The notes beneath the pieces are model-generated. The model had not been told where the DNA came from, searched no databases, and worked only from the letters and a program-made list of their open reading frames with translations. Below are positions 45,301-53,252 of a DNA stretch of 64,000 nucleotides, in pieces; position 1 is the stretch's first letter, and each line of letters starts with the position of its first letter. The stretch comes from JANJUO01 sp942492935 (lineage in GTDB: Bacteria > Bacteroidota > Ignavibacteria > Kapaibacteriales > UBA2268). Where the stretch lies: contig OW818654.1 in NCBI GenBank assembly GCA_942492935.1, forward strand, positions 3,224,001 through 3,288,000. The letters run 5' to 3'. The translations under genes and the position numbers were made by a program.

Positions 45301-45769
45301 TTGGGTAAACTCGTGACCTAAATGAATTTCCTTGTGTCATTTCAAGAAGAGCAGGGTCAATTCTCTGTCTAATTGTTTTTTCATAAGCTATTCTACCTTT
45401 TGCTTTTTCAACAACAACACCTTCTCTGAGTTTGCCATTTAATTCCATTGCAAATCTTGAAACACTTTGCCCATCAGATAAAGGAAAATCCAATTCTCCT
45501 TCAAGTATTCTGTCCAAATTATTTCTGAAAGTAATGTCTATTGTTGTAACTGCTAATTTCCCAACAATTTTTATATCAATTAATAATTTACTTATCTGCA
45601 AACTTTGCTTTTCATTTTTCTCGTTAATTACAGTCAATGACGGAGATGATAATTTGCCATTTGCCTTATTTTTCTCAATATCAACTTGTGAGAAACACAA
45701 ATTTGAAAAAATAATAAAAATCAATGATGACACACCAATTCTTTGCATAAATTTTGTATTCTTTTTCAT
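42305..45769 (-). CDS. VIT-vWA-carboxypeptidase-regulatory-plug-DUF2135 fusion protein
   Basis: An exported 1154-residue protein (signal peptide ending NLCFSQ). In order: VIT domain ~35-165 ('TTIDITFRNNLDRILEGELDFPLSDGQSVSRFAMELNG'); vWA ~280-470 with MIDAS-like 'GILWDASNSSL'; CarboxypepD_reg-like beta domain ~635-715 ('LTGTVKNKNGMELLGATILIEGT'); and a stretch ~735-825 resembling the TonB-receptor plug ('QIIVDGVEVTEQFTGGFAAEYGNVTGGIV') with no barrel. A helical TPR-like region ~885-1010 and a DUF2135/YfaP-like domain ~1036-1115 ('VVLIWDTDNTDIDLMLTSPSG') complete it. No T9SS tail. The ATG follows AGGTGCGAA. It lies 7 bp after a T9SS cargo gene. Function unknown; the domains suggest protein or envelope binding. 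Confidence 0.85.
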   Translation of the reverse strand: MKKNTKFMQRIGVSSLIFIIFSNLCFSQVDIEKNKANGKLSSPSLTVINEKNEKQSLQISKLLIDIKIVGKLAVTTIDITFRNNLDRILEGELDFPLSDGQSVSRFAMELNGKLREGVVVEKAKGRIAYEKTIRQRIDPALLEMTQGNSFRSRVYPIPAEGEKRIVIAYEELIRENEEGMIYQLPLNYKDEIEQFKLFAKIYNDELLEKGTGKQFDNLKIQKDGSAYLIGVEYENYLANQQFELLLKSPENKRTVMVEEIKDKTYFYIDLNTEFGFREKKLPETLGILWDASNSSLNRNIDNEIELLKSYIGKIKNCKVHFILFSNAIHTEKEFIINNGNIQELENYIRKIEYDGGTQLGILNLKQYKVAEFLLFSDGMSNFGKKEIELGNSPIYTINSNQVANHSYLKFIPQISGGNYINLLNMSYEKAQEVLSTSPYQFISAEYSNNDIEQTYPSIPQIVDGSFILTGLLKTEKALVKLNFGYGNEITHSEFIEIDEDEFRTETELIGRIWAQKKIAELDMMYEKNKEEIKQLGKKFNLITKGTSLIVFDRVEDYVRYKIEPPEELRNEYEELLEKEYVRTVQDSIQYCNNVISNFKKENDWWNKKFDEKFIKNDNYSIRSSVSRQVITDISGNATLTGTVKNKNGMELLGATILIEGTQKGMVIRNRDGSFMLRNLPVGTFTTKVSFIGLKTLRREIVLDSNSTVNIDFELEEDTCRNTQAVMCISSDRMISDRDTNSNVLVSTYATEEVQRNNSGREDLSGVIALSDGAVNSGDGLNLNEEQEEGNQIIVDGVEVTEQFTGGFAAEYGNVTGGIVTTTRVVHDTVHTAREGQDYNGSENGIDIDTETHIEGDMLLKNWEPVDEIIKKISESAKDSSYIIYLNYKKSKIDKISFYIDAADALFKTGDTINAIRVISNLSEIKIDNHETMRILGYKLKQMGLIDLSIMIFTELIKIREEEPQSYRDLALEFSENGQYQEAADLFYNVAFTKWDRFFGIDIIALNEMNRLIALYPDKIKIDKYNPDLIKNMPIDIRVVLIWDTDNTDIDLMLTSPSGSICDYRTKLTYEGCKISNDFTAGYGPEEIKLKNALPGKYIIEANYFGNRRQNTQEETTISLEIYTKYASKEEKKSEITLRLQKKKEKIKIGEFIFK

Positions 45770-45776
45770 TTCGCAC

Positions 45777-46661
45777 CTATCCCTTTATTAATATAAATCT
45801 TGTTGAAATTTGCTCATTTTTATCAGTTGTTAAATGTATGAAGTAAACTCCGCCAATTAATTCCTGTAAGTTGTATTGCAAAGTACTTTCACCTGCAATT
45901 AAACTTTTCCCTTTGATAAGTTCAATAATCAAATTACCATTAATATCATAAATACTCAAATTAACTACTCTTTCAGATATTAAATCAATTGATAAATTAA
46001 TTGAACCGTTATATGATGGATTTGGAAATACTTTAATATTATTTATAAAACGATTTGTTAAGGTAGTTTCAGCATTATTTGAATTTTCATTGTTTTGAAT
46101 TTTACTAACTTCTTTCTTTATATTTTCTGATAATTCTTCTGTCATCAATTTAGATTTATCATACCATATATAAATATCCAATGGTCTTTTATTATTTTCT
46201 TGAATTTTATAATGAAATGCAATCCAATTATCAATATTAGTTTCAGACACTTTGTTTGCGTCTTGAACTATACCATTATCAAAATTATTCGAATAATCTT
46301 TTATATCATTATAATAAACAGAGGAATTCTTTCCAGCTTGAACAACAATCAAATTTGGAATTAATTTCGAGCATTTGGAAATATCAGTTTTTTTTACATT
46401 CCCTGTTTCTATTTTACAATCTGAAATTACAATTTTCATTTCTCCCAACTTTGAATTAGAATTGATTTTTTTTGTGGCTGTATTATCCCAAAAAAACATA
46501 TTCAATTTACCATTTTTTAATTCAAGTCCAAAATTTGAAAAATCCCCTTCTTGAATCTCAATAAAATTTGTTTTCAAATTATTCTCATCAGCTTTAAACC
46601 GATTGTTTGGAAACCAAACCAATAAAGAAAAAATTACTATAACTAAATTTGTACTCTTCAT
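45777..46661 (-). CDS. Secreted protein with T9SS C-terminal sorting domain
   Basis: About 294 residues from ATG 46661 (MKSTNLVIVIFSLLVWFP...), which has GAGGGG eight bases upstream; the longer TTG-started frame is unlikely. An N-terminal hydrophobic signal is followed by a ~170-residue region without recognised domains, then a low-complexity Asn/Glu linker. The type A sorting domain closes it ('VFPNPSYNGSINLSIDLISERVVNLSIYDINGNLIIEL' ending 'STRFILIKG'). It should pass the outer membrane by T9SS. It precedes the VIT-vWA fusion gene by 7 bp, so the two are probably cotranscribed and may act together. Confidence 0.85.
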   Translation of the reverse strand: MKSTNLVIVIFSLLVWFPNNRFKADENNLKTNFIEIQEGDFSNFGLELKNGKLNMFFWDNTATKKINSNSKLGEMKIVISDCKIETGNVKKTDISKCSKLIPNLIVVQAGKNSSVYYNDIKDYSNNFDNGIVQDANKVSETNIDNWIAFHYKIQENNKRPLDIYIWYDKSKLMTEELSENIKKEVSKIQNNENSNNAETTLTNRFINNIKVFPNPSYNGSINLSIDLISERVVNLSIYDINGNLIIELIKGKSLIAGESTLQYNLQELIGGVYFIHLTTDKNEQISTRFILIKG

Positions 46662-46827
46662 CTCAAACCCCTCTATAACAATTTGCAAATTCAACTAATT
46701 CTAAGACACATCAACCTGTAATTTTGTTACAACCATAATTAAAATAATTAAAAAAAATTAAATATTTGGTGACTACTCAGTCGCCAGCTGAAAAAATCAG
46801 GTGCAAAAAACAGTTAACTTTGTTCAA

Positions 46828-46860
46828 ACCCTTCCGAAGGTTACGAACCTTCGGAAGGGT
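46828..46860. repeat. Perfect 15-bp-stem palindrome
   Basis: ACCCTTCCGAAGGTT-ACG-AACCTTCGGAAGGGT. GC-rich in an AT-rich context, with no T-tract on either side. It is strong enough to be a cruciform or RNA hairpin and is of the type found repeatedly in FCB genomes. Confidence 0.8.
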
Positions 46861-46918
46861 AATTGACAAGTTAGATAAGAGCCGACTAACCATAAATATC
46901 TATTTTCGTTATTTTGTA

Positions 46919-46960
46919 AGAAATTCCTTGAAATTCCCATAGGGAATTAATGTTTGTAAC
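46919..46960 (+). repeat. Dispersed hairpin repeat, copy B (TTTGTAAC family)
   Basis: Same layout as the copy at 1251-1292: AAATTCCTTGA, hairpin AATTCCC-ATA-GGGAATT (46932-46948), then AATGTTTGTAAC. It is in inverted orientation to copy C, 100 bp away. Confidence 0.65.
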
Positions 46961-46985
46961 AGTCAAATTACACATCGTCCTTCGC

Positions 46986-47036
46986 AACACCGTAGGTGTT
47001 GAATGTGTATTAAATTATTCAATCCCGCTGGGATTG
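46986..47036. repeat. Two short hairpins between copies B and C
   Basis: AACACC-GTA-GGTGTT at 46986-47000 and CAATCCC-GCT-GGGATTG at 47020-47036. Both are perfect stems with 3-nt loops. They belong to the same cluster of REP-like palindromes. Confidence 0.6.
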
Positions 47037-47059
47037 CTGGACTTAGGTGAATTTAATTT

Positions 47060-47100
47060 GTTACAAATATTTAATCCCTAATGGGATTTTCAAAGAATTT
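47060..47100 (-). repeat. Dispersed hairpin repeat, copy C (TTTGTAAC family)
   Basis: On the minus strand: AAATTCTTTGAAAATCCC-ATTA-GGGATT followed by AAATATTTGTAAC. This is the best-preserved of the three copies, with its hairpin at 47073-47088. Confidence 0.65.
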
Positions 47101-47352
47101 CATGTTATGATTATTTTCATTTTGTGCCAAATATAAATTTTTTTCATGCAAATAACAAAGCAATTTAAAAATATCAATTCGGTTGAGTAGTTACAATATT
47201 TTAAGTATTCAACCATTTTCAAAAAAAAATTCTGAAAGTATATTTTCTGATTAACTAATTATTTTGCTTTGCCTAAAAAATGAAAAATACTGTATTTCGT
47301 TAATTAATTGATTTTATTAAATTATTATTAAATAAATTTTTACGGGAAAATA

Positions 47353-49389
47353 ATGAAATTAAAAAGCTATGTTTATGGAGAATGGATTGAAGGAACTGAT
47401 AACGGGGTCCCTTTATTTAATGCCGTCAATGGAAATGAAATTTACAGAATTTCAAGTAAGGGAGTTGATTTTAAATCAGTTTTAGATTATGGCAGACTAA
47501 AAGGGAAGACATTAAGAGATTTTACTTTTCACGAAAGAGCTTTAATGTTGAAAAGATTAGCTTTGTTTCTACTCGAAAGAAAAGAAAAATATTATGAGAT
47601 TTCTTATTTATCGGGAGCAACAAAGGTTGATTCTTGGATAGACATTGAGGGTGGAATTGGTACAATGTTTACATATTCTGGTAAAGCTCGCAGAGAATTG
47701 CCGAATGAAAAGTTCTATCTCGAAGGAAATGCCGAATCTTTATCAAAGAAAGGTTCTTTTATTGGGCATCATATTTGTGTGCCATTACAAGGAGTTGCAA
47801 TTCATATAAATGCTTTTAATTTTCCTGTTTGGGGTATGCTGGAAAAATTTTCTCCAACATTTATTGCTGGTGTACCTTGTATCATCAAACCTGCTTCATT
47901 AACTGCATATTTAACAGAAGTAATTGTACGTGATATAATTGATTCAAATATTTTACCTGAAGGGTCTTTGCAATTGATTTGTGGAAGTACTGGTGATTTG
48001 CTTGAAAATGTTGATGGACAAGATGTTGTAACATTTACTGGCTCCGCAACTACAGGTAGAATGTTGAAATCATCAAAATCAATTGTTGATAATTCTGTTA
48101 GATTTAATATGGAGGCAGATTCTTTAAATGCTTCTATTCTTGGAACTGATGCAGTAGTAGGTACTCCAGAATTTGATTTATATGTCAAAGAAATTATTCG
48201 TGAAATGACTGTAAAGGCAGGTCAGAAATGTACTTCTATTCGCCGTGCCATAGTACCAGAAAATTTGGTAAATGATGTAATTTCTGCAGTCAATAGCAGA
48301 TTAGCAAAAAATCAGCTTGGAGACCCGAAAGTTGAAGGTGTTAAGATGGGTCCTTTGGCAGGAAAATCTCAACAAATTGAAGTTGAAAGTAGAGTTGCTG
48401 AATTGATGTCCGTTTCTCAAAGAGTTACAAAAACCAAAGATGAACTTTCAATTTTAGGGGCAAATTACGAGTCAGGTTCATTTTTTGCACCTACTTTACT
48501 TTATTGCGAAAAACCTTTCGAAAATGATATTGTTCATAGTGTTGAAGCATTCGGTCCAGTTGCAACTATTCTTCCATATAAAAATATTGATGAAGCAATT
48601 GAATTATCAAAACTTGGCAAAGGTTCACTTGTAAGTTCGGTATTTACAAGTGATGATAAAATTGCAAAAGAAATCTTCTTTGGTACAGCTTCTCATCACG
48701 GCAGAGTTATGATAATTAATAAAAATTCTGGTGCAGAAAGTACAGGACATGGCTCCCCCATGCCGCAATTAGTTCACGGTGGACCAGGTAGAGCTGGTGG
48801 TGGTGAAGAGCTGGGAGGAAATAGAGCAGTACTTCACTATATGCAAAGAACTGCAATTCAAGGGCATCCGACAACAATTACTGCAATTTCAAATTCATAT
48901 CAAAAAGGTGCGGAAAAGTACAAGGATAATACTCATCCATTTAGAAAATATTTTGAAGATTTGAAAATTGGCGAGTCTATCACTACACATAAACGTACTA
49001 TCACTGAAGCAGATGTTGCAAATTTTGCGAATTTAAGTTGGGACCATTTCTATGCTCATACAGATGAAACTTCACTTGAAGGAACAATATTTGAAAGAAG
49101 AGTTGCTCATGGCTATTTTGTAATGTCAGCAGCAGCAGGTTTATTCGTTGACCCGGGCAAAGGACCTGTAATGGCAAATTATGGAATTGATGAAGTTAGA
49201 TTTATTATGCCTGTTTATAGTGGCGATACAATTTGGGTTAATTTAACTGTTAAAGAAAAAATCGATAAGGAAAACAAAGATGGCATGAAGCCGAACGGTG
49301 TAGTAAAATGGGATGTTGAAGTTTTTAATCAAAGAGATGAACAAGTAGCTCAAGCAACGATATTGACATTAGTTGAAAAGAAATCTTAG
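47353..49389 (+). CDS. paaZ: Bifunctional PaaZ (oxepin-CoA hydrolase / semialdehyde dehydrogenase)
   Basis: A 678-residue fusion of an aldehyde dehydrogenase (~1-520) and a MaoC-like R-hydratase (~535-675), as in PaaZ of phenylacetate degradation, which opens the oxepin-CoA ring and oxidises the semialdehyde. ALDH catalytic Cys293 lies in 'KAGQKCTSIRRA', with the general-base Glu in 'FNMEADSLNAS'. The MaoC dyad Asp564/His569 is in 'SWDHFYAHTDE'. Length matches the ~681-residue E. coli protein. The ATG follows TACGGGAAAATA. No other paa gene is in the window, so it acts with remote genes or in another CoA pathway. Confidence 0.95.
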   Translation: MKLKSYVYGEWIEGTDNGVPLFNAVNGNEIYRISSKGVDFKSVLDYGRLKGKTLRDFTFHERALMLKRLALFLLERKEKYYEISYLSGATKVDSWIDIEGGIGTMFTYSGKARRELPNEKFYLEGNAESLSKKGSFIGHHICVPLQGVAIHINAFNFPVWGMLEKFSPTFIAGVPCIIKPASLTAYLTEVIVRDIIDSNILPEGSLQLICGSTGDLLENVDGQDVVTFTGSATTGRMLKSSKSIVDNSVRFNMEADSLNASILGTDAVVGTPEFDLYVKEIIREMTVKAGQKCTSIRRAIVPENLVNDVISAVNSRLAKNQLGDPKVEGVKMGPLAGKSQQIEVESRVAELMSVSQRVTKTKDELSILGANYESGSFFAPTLLYCEKPFENDIVHSVEAFGPVATILPYKNIDEAIELSKLGKGSLVSSVFTSDDKIAKEIFFGTASHHGRVMIINKNSGAESTGHGSPMPQLVHGGPGRAGGGEELGGNRAVLHYMQRTAIQGHPTTITAISNSYQKGAEKYKDNTHPFRKYFEDLKIGESITTHKRTITEADVANFANLSWDHFYAHTDETSLEGTIFERRVAHGYFVMSAAAGLFVDPGKGPVMANYGIDEVRFIMPVYSGDTIWVNLTVKEKIDKENKDGMKPNGVVKWDVEVFNQRDEQVAQATILTLVEKKS

Positions 49390-49730
49390 GTTTATCAAAT
49401 ATTAATTTAGATAAGAGAATCAACATCGCATTATGTCATCATATAATTGCAATATTAATGAATGTGAAAATAATAAAGTTAAGTAGGAACTCCCTCTTTG
49501 TATCTTCGTATATCGAGTTGAATTCAAGTTCAATAGTAGCATGTATATACAAAATGGACATTCCTACTGAGCTAATGTATTTAATGGGTAAAGCATTTCT
49601 ATAAACAAGTCGCAACTACTTTCCTAAATCCATAGATTTTGCATTAAGTTATTAAAGACATATAGTTTTTAAGCTGGCATTTGGTTATGACATTTCAGTA
49701 TTATTCCATTTTGAAAAAGTCTTATTAACA
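49390..49730. other. Convergent intergenic region with an imperfect inverted repeat
   Basis: 341 bp between the ends of paaZ and priA. No ORF or clear terminator is seen. The only structure is the inverted repeat at 49482-49568. Confidence 0.5.
49482..49568. repeat. 87-bp imperfect inverted repeat
   Basis: The left arm AGTAGGAACTCCCTCTTTGT and the reverse complement of the right arm, AGTAGGAATGTCCATTTTGT, agree at 15 of 20 positions, including the outer eight. The centre holds the palindrome TTGAATTCAA. It could be a miniature element or a bidirectional transcription end; too weak to decide. Confidence 0.35.
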
Positions 49731-52250
49731 TCATACTCCTTGATTTGAATCAATATCTATTTTGATTGTTACATTTGAATTTGGATAAATTTTCAAAAAT
49801 TCAGAATGTGATTTTTTCAATAATTCAATTAATTCAGCTGTTGCTGATTTTCTTTTGGGACTTTTTACAATTATAATTCTTCTGTAATAATTCATTACTT
49901 TGAATACAACTGGAAGTACAGGTTTGTATATTATCAATGATTTATTAATTTCAGCGATGATATTGTAAAATTTAAAACCATAATGTTCCACATCTTCATC
50001 TTTTGAACCTTTTATTTCAATAAACACAAATCTTGAAAATGGTGGATAATTTGCTTTTCTTCTTATATCAAGTTCAGTCAAGTAAAAATTATCGTAATCG
50101 CTTTGTCCTGCATATTTGAAAACATAGTTTGTAGGATGTGATGTTTGGATAATTACTTCACCTGCATAATCCTTGTGTCTTCCGGCTCTACCCGAAACTT
50201 GAGTTAATAGCTGAAAAGTACGTTCAGATGCTCTGAAATCAGAAATATATAATTGTAAATCTGCATTAATTACTCCCACAAGTGTTACTCTATCAAAATC
50301 TAATCCTTTTGCAACCATCTGTGTACCAATTAAAATATCAGTTTCGCCATTAGCAAATTTTTGCAATATTTTCCTTTGCTCGCCTCGCTTTTTAGTACTG
50401 TCCAAATCAATTCTATCAATAACAGCATTAATATTTACAGAATTTAAATATTCTGCAAGTTCTTCTTCAATTCTTTGAGTACCATATCCTGCAATTCTAA
50501 ATGAATCATTACCACATTCTGGACATCTTTTATATGCGATTGTGGAATATCCACAGAAGTGGCATTTCAAATTATTAATACTTTTATGATATGTTAGTTT
50601 AATAGAGCAATTTTTACATTCTGGAACAGCACCACATTCATTACATTGCAGATAATTTGCAAATCCACGTCTGTTTCTAAATAAAATCACAGCTTCTTTT
50701 TTATTCATTCTATCAACAATCATATCCAACAATTCTTTAGAAAAAGAATTTATTACTTGATGATTTTTTCTCGCATCTACCATATCGACAATTTTTATCT
50801 TAGGAAGTTTTGCTCCGTCTGCTCTGCCTTTAATTTCAAGTAATTCAAATTTACCAGCTTTTGCATTATACAGACTTTCAATTGAAGGTGTAGCTGAGCC
50901 GAGAACTACAACAGCATTTTCAATCATACCACGCATTATTGCTGAATCTCTTCCATGATAGCGTGGGTCAGGAGCATCTTGTTTGTAAGAATTTTCATGC
51001 TCTTCATCAACAATAATCAATCCAAGATTTTGTAATGGTGCAAATATTCCGCTTCTTGCTCCGATTACTATTTTTTTTGTTCCGTTTTTGATTGAACGCC
51101 ATTCATCAAATCTTTCACCATCAGTCATTTTGCTATGAAGAACTGCAATTTGCTGAGGAAATACCATATTGAATCTGTCAATTAATTGAGGCGTGAGCGA
51201 GATTTCTGGTACAAGAAGCATAGCAGTTTTATTTTTTGCAATTGCATTTATTATTGCATGAATATAAACTAATGTTTTTCCACTACCTGTTACTCCAAAT
51301 AACATAAATGTTTTAAATTCATTGTTGTTAACGGCATTATTAATTTTAATAAGAGCATTTTCTTGTTCAAAAGTAAGCATTAATTTAGATTCATCACGTT
51401 TTGCAAGCATATTTTCTGAATCGTAGAAATATCTGTTTATTTCAATATCTGATACTGTAATTAAATTTTTCTTTCTCAATGAATTTAATACTGAAATACT
51501 ACTTTTTGTTTTATGGACGGCTTCGGAAATCAAAATAGGTTTCTTCCTTTCGGTCATTAAGGAATAGATAAATAACAATAATTTATATTGTTTGGGTGAT
51601 GATTTTTCTAATTTTGTAAATACTTTCGATAATAACTCTTCATCTTCTAAATATTCATCAGCAATAGCAACTGTTTTTACAAATTTCGGTTTAACATCTT
51701 CGGATATTGAGTTTTCAATTTCAATTAAATTTTTCTCAACAAGAAAATCAATTTGAGTTTTAGAAATTTTAATTTTCAGCTTTTTTTCTAATGAACTAAC
51801 ATTTACAAAGCCAGTATAATTTTCTAATTCTTTAAGTATTTCAATTCTACGGTTTCCTTTTAATCCAATTTCATTAAAATCAATACTATTCAAATCAATG
51901 GAAAGTTTTATTTTAACATTGCTTTCTATAGTCATACCTGTTGGAATGGCAGCTTTGAGTACTTCGCCAATTCCACACAAATAATACCCGCTCATCCATT
52001 CTGCAAATTCAAGGAATTTATCAGTAAAAAGTGGTTCATCATCAAGTATTTTAACTACTTTTTTTAGTTCTGCGTCAAGGTTATAGTTTTCATTTTCTTG
52101 AATCACAAAACCTGTAATCAATTTATTAGCTTTCCCGAACGGTACAAGTACCCTTCTCCCAATCAAATTTTCATCTAATAACTCATCATCAATTCCATAA
52201 GAAAACAGCATATCCAAATTTGTCGGTAAAGCTATATTAAATATTTTCAT
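49731..52250 (-). CDS. priA: Primosomal replication protein PriA (helicase)
   Basis: An 839-residue superfamily 2 helicase that restarts stalled replication forks. The N-terminal 3'-DNA-binding domain starts 'IFNIALPTNLDMLFSYGI'. Walker A 'GVTGSGKTLVY' is near residue 320, DEEH box 'GLIIVDEEHENSYKQDAPDPRYH', and motif 'GSATPSIESL'. The zinc-binding insertion has eight Cys in 'CNECGAVPECKNC' and 'CHFCGYSTIAYKRCPECG'. 'QMVAKGLDFDRVTLVGV' and 'QVSGRAGR' complete the helicase core. Somewhat longer than the E. coli protein (732) owing to a longer N-terminal region. Single gene. Confidence 0.97.
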   Translation of the reverse strand: MKIFNIALPTNLDMLFSYGIDDELLDENLIGRRVLVPFGKANKLITGFVIQENENYNLDAELKKVVKILDDEPLFTDKFLEFAEWMSGYYLCGIGEVLKAAIPTGMTIESNVKIKLSIDLNSIDFNEIGLKGNRRIEILKELENYTGFVNVSSLEKKLKIKISKTQIDFLVEKNLIEIENSISEDVKPKFVKTVAIADEYLEDEELLSKVFTKLEKSSPKQYKLLLFIYSLMTERKKPILISEAVHKTKSSISVLNSLRKKNLITVSDIEINRYFYDSENMLAKRDESKLMLTFEQENALIKINNAVNNNEFKTFMLFGVTGSGKTLVYIHAIINAIAKNKTAMLLVPEISLTPQLIDRFNMVFPQQIAVLHSKMTDGERFDEWRSIKNGTKKIVIGARSGIFAPLQNLGLIIVDEEHENSYKQDAPDPRYHGRDSAIMRGMIENAVVVLGSATPSIESLYNAKAGKFELLEIKGRADGAKLPKIKIVDMVDARKNHQVINSFSKELLDMIVDRMNKKEAVILFRNRRGFANYLQCNECGAVPECKNCSIKLTYHKSINNLKCHFCGYSTIAYKRCPECGNDSFRIAGYGTQRIEEELAEYLNSVNINAVIDRIDLDSTKKRGEQRKILQKFANGETDILIGTQMVAKGLDFDRVTLVGVINADLQLYISDFRASERTFQLLTQVSGRAGRHKDYAGEVIIQTSHPTNYVFKYAGQSDYDNFYLTELDIRRKANYPPFSRFVFIEIKGSKDEDVEHYGFKFYNIIAEINKSLIIYKPVLPVVFKVMNYYRRIIIVKSPKRKSATAELIELLKKSHSEFLKIYPNSNVTIKIDIDSNQGV

Positions 52251-52352
52251 TGGCTCTTTTTTACAATATGTAAAATTATTAATTTACAAAACTACTGATT
52301 CTATTTTCATTTTTAAATATTTAGTTCAATTATAATCAAAAAAAATTTAAAA

Positions 52353-53225
52353 TTAATCAATCCCATGTTTTCTAAAATAATGTAAATATGATGAATCATA
52401 ATCAATAATGATATTTTTTAATTTAAACTCTTCTGCTTTCAAATAATTAGAACTATCAACACCATAAACAATTTTGTTGTTTATTAATTTATTATCAATA
52501 AGCCAATCAATGTGATTCTTATCTACATTATGAATAAAACTCGAAAGATAATCAGGTTTAAAATCAGTGGGAATCAAATTATAAATCCATTCCTTGCCGG
52601 AATTAAACCCTTCAAGACAAGTATTAATTTCGGGATAATAATATTCAACTTCTGCTAAAAAAATAAAATCAGCACTTGCAATTATAGTGTGTTTTTCAAG
52701 CCCTCTCTCTTTAATACAAGTAATGATTTTTTCTGCAACACTTAATTCAGAAACTTTAAAATCAAGATAATACACAAATTGGTTCGAAAATATATCAAAT
52801 AAACTTCTCAAATCAATAACTTCAGAGTTAGTTTTAATACCATTAATTATATAACTACTATCCAAATCTTCGTAGTTAATTTCATTAATATTACTATTTA
52901 TTCCAAGTTTCAAAAGAGCATTGTTATCATGAAATAAAATAATATGATTGTCCTTTGTAACATTAATGTCAATTTCTAAACCCTTGAAATTTTTATTTCT
53001 TGCTTTATTTATGGCAGCTAAAGAATTTTCAGCTTTATAGTTAGATATCCCTCGATGAGCAAATAATAGAACTTGATTTTCAGCTTTGTTAATTTCATTT
53101 ATATTAATTTTGTCGCTATTCCCACCAAAAATGAAAAATACAATTATTAAAATTATGATTACTGCAAACGAAATAATAATAAATATTAATAATATTGTTT
53201 TAGCGAAATTCCCTTTATTTTTCAA
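52353..53225 (-). CDS. Membrane-anchored glycerophosphodiester phosphodiesterase-like protein
   Basis: A 290-residue protein with one N-terminal membrane helix (~8-34) and a GDPD TIM barrel facing the periplasm. The active-site signature is 'LFAHRGISNYKAENSLAAI' followed by 'FKGLEIDINVTKDNHIILFHDN', giving the HR, EN, E-x-D and HD residues. The family cleaves glycerophosphodiesters to glycerol-3-phosphate and an alcohol. No in-frame ATG is available: the start is a TTG at 53225, since the upstream frame stops soon after. It follows the GAF-protein gene by 27 bp and is probably cotranscribed with it. Confidence 0.85.
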   Translation of the reverse strand: MKNKGNFAKTILLIFIIISFAVIIILIIVFFIFGGNSDKININEINKAENQVLLFAHRGISNYKAENSLAAINKARNKNFKGLEIDINVTKDNHIILFHDNNALLKLGINSNINEINYEDLDSSYIINGIKTNSEVIDLRSLFDIFSNQFVYYLDFKVSELSVAEKIITCIKERGLEKHTIIASADFIFLAEVEYYYPEINTCLEGFNSGKEWIYNLIPTDFKPDYLSSFIHNVDKNHIDWLIDNKLINNKIVYGVDSSNYLKAEEFKLKNIIIDYDSSYLHYFRKHGID

Positions 53226-53252
53226 TTGATACTTTTTAAAAAAATTGTTTAT

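Larger units (their letters stand above)
46761..47201. mobile_element. MITE-like element with terminal inverted repeats and target duplication
   Basis: The left end GTGACTACTCAGTC (46769 on) is the imperfect inverse of the right end GGTTGAGTAGTTAC (47181-47194): 10-11 of 14 positions match. Outside the ends AATATTT is directly repeated (46761-46767 and 47195-47201), as expected for a 7-bp target duplication, with one extra G on the left. No transposase is encoded in the ~426 bp. The interior is filled with REP-like hairpins. Confidence 0.55.

Noticed and set aside
46919..47100. CRISPR-like array
   Set aside because: The hairpins differ from each other, are in both orientations, and are not regularly spaced; no cas genes are in the window.
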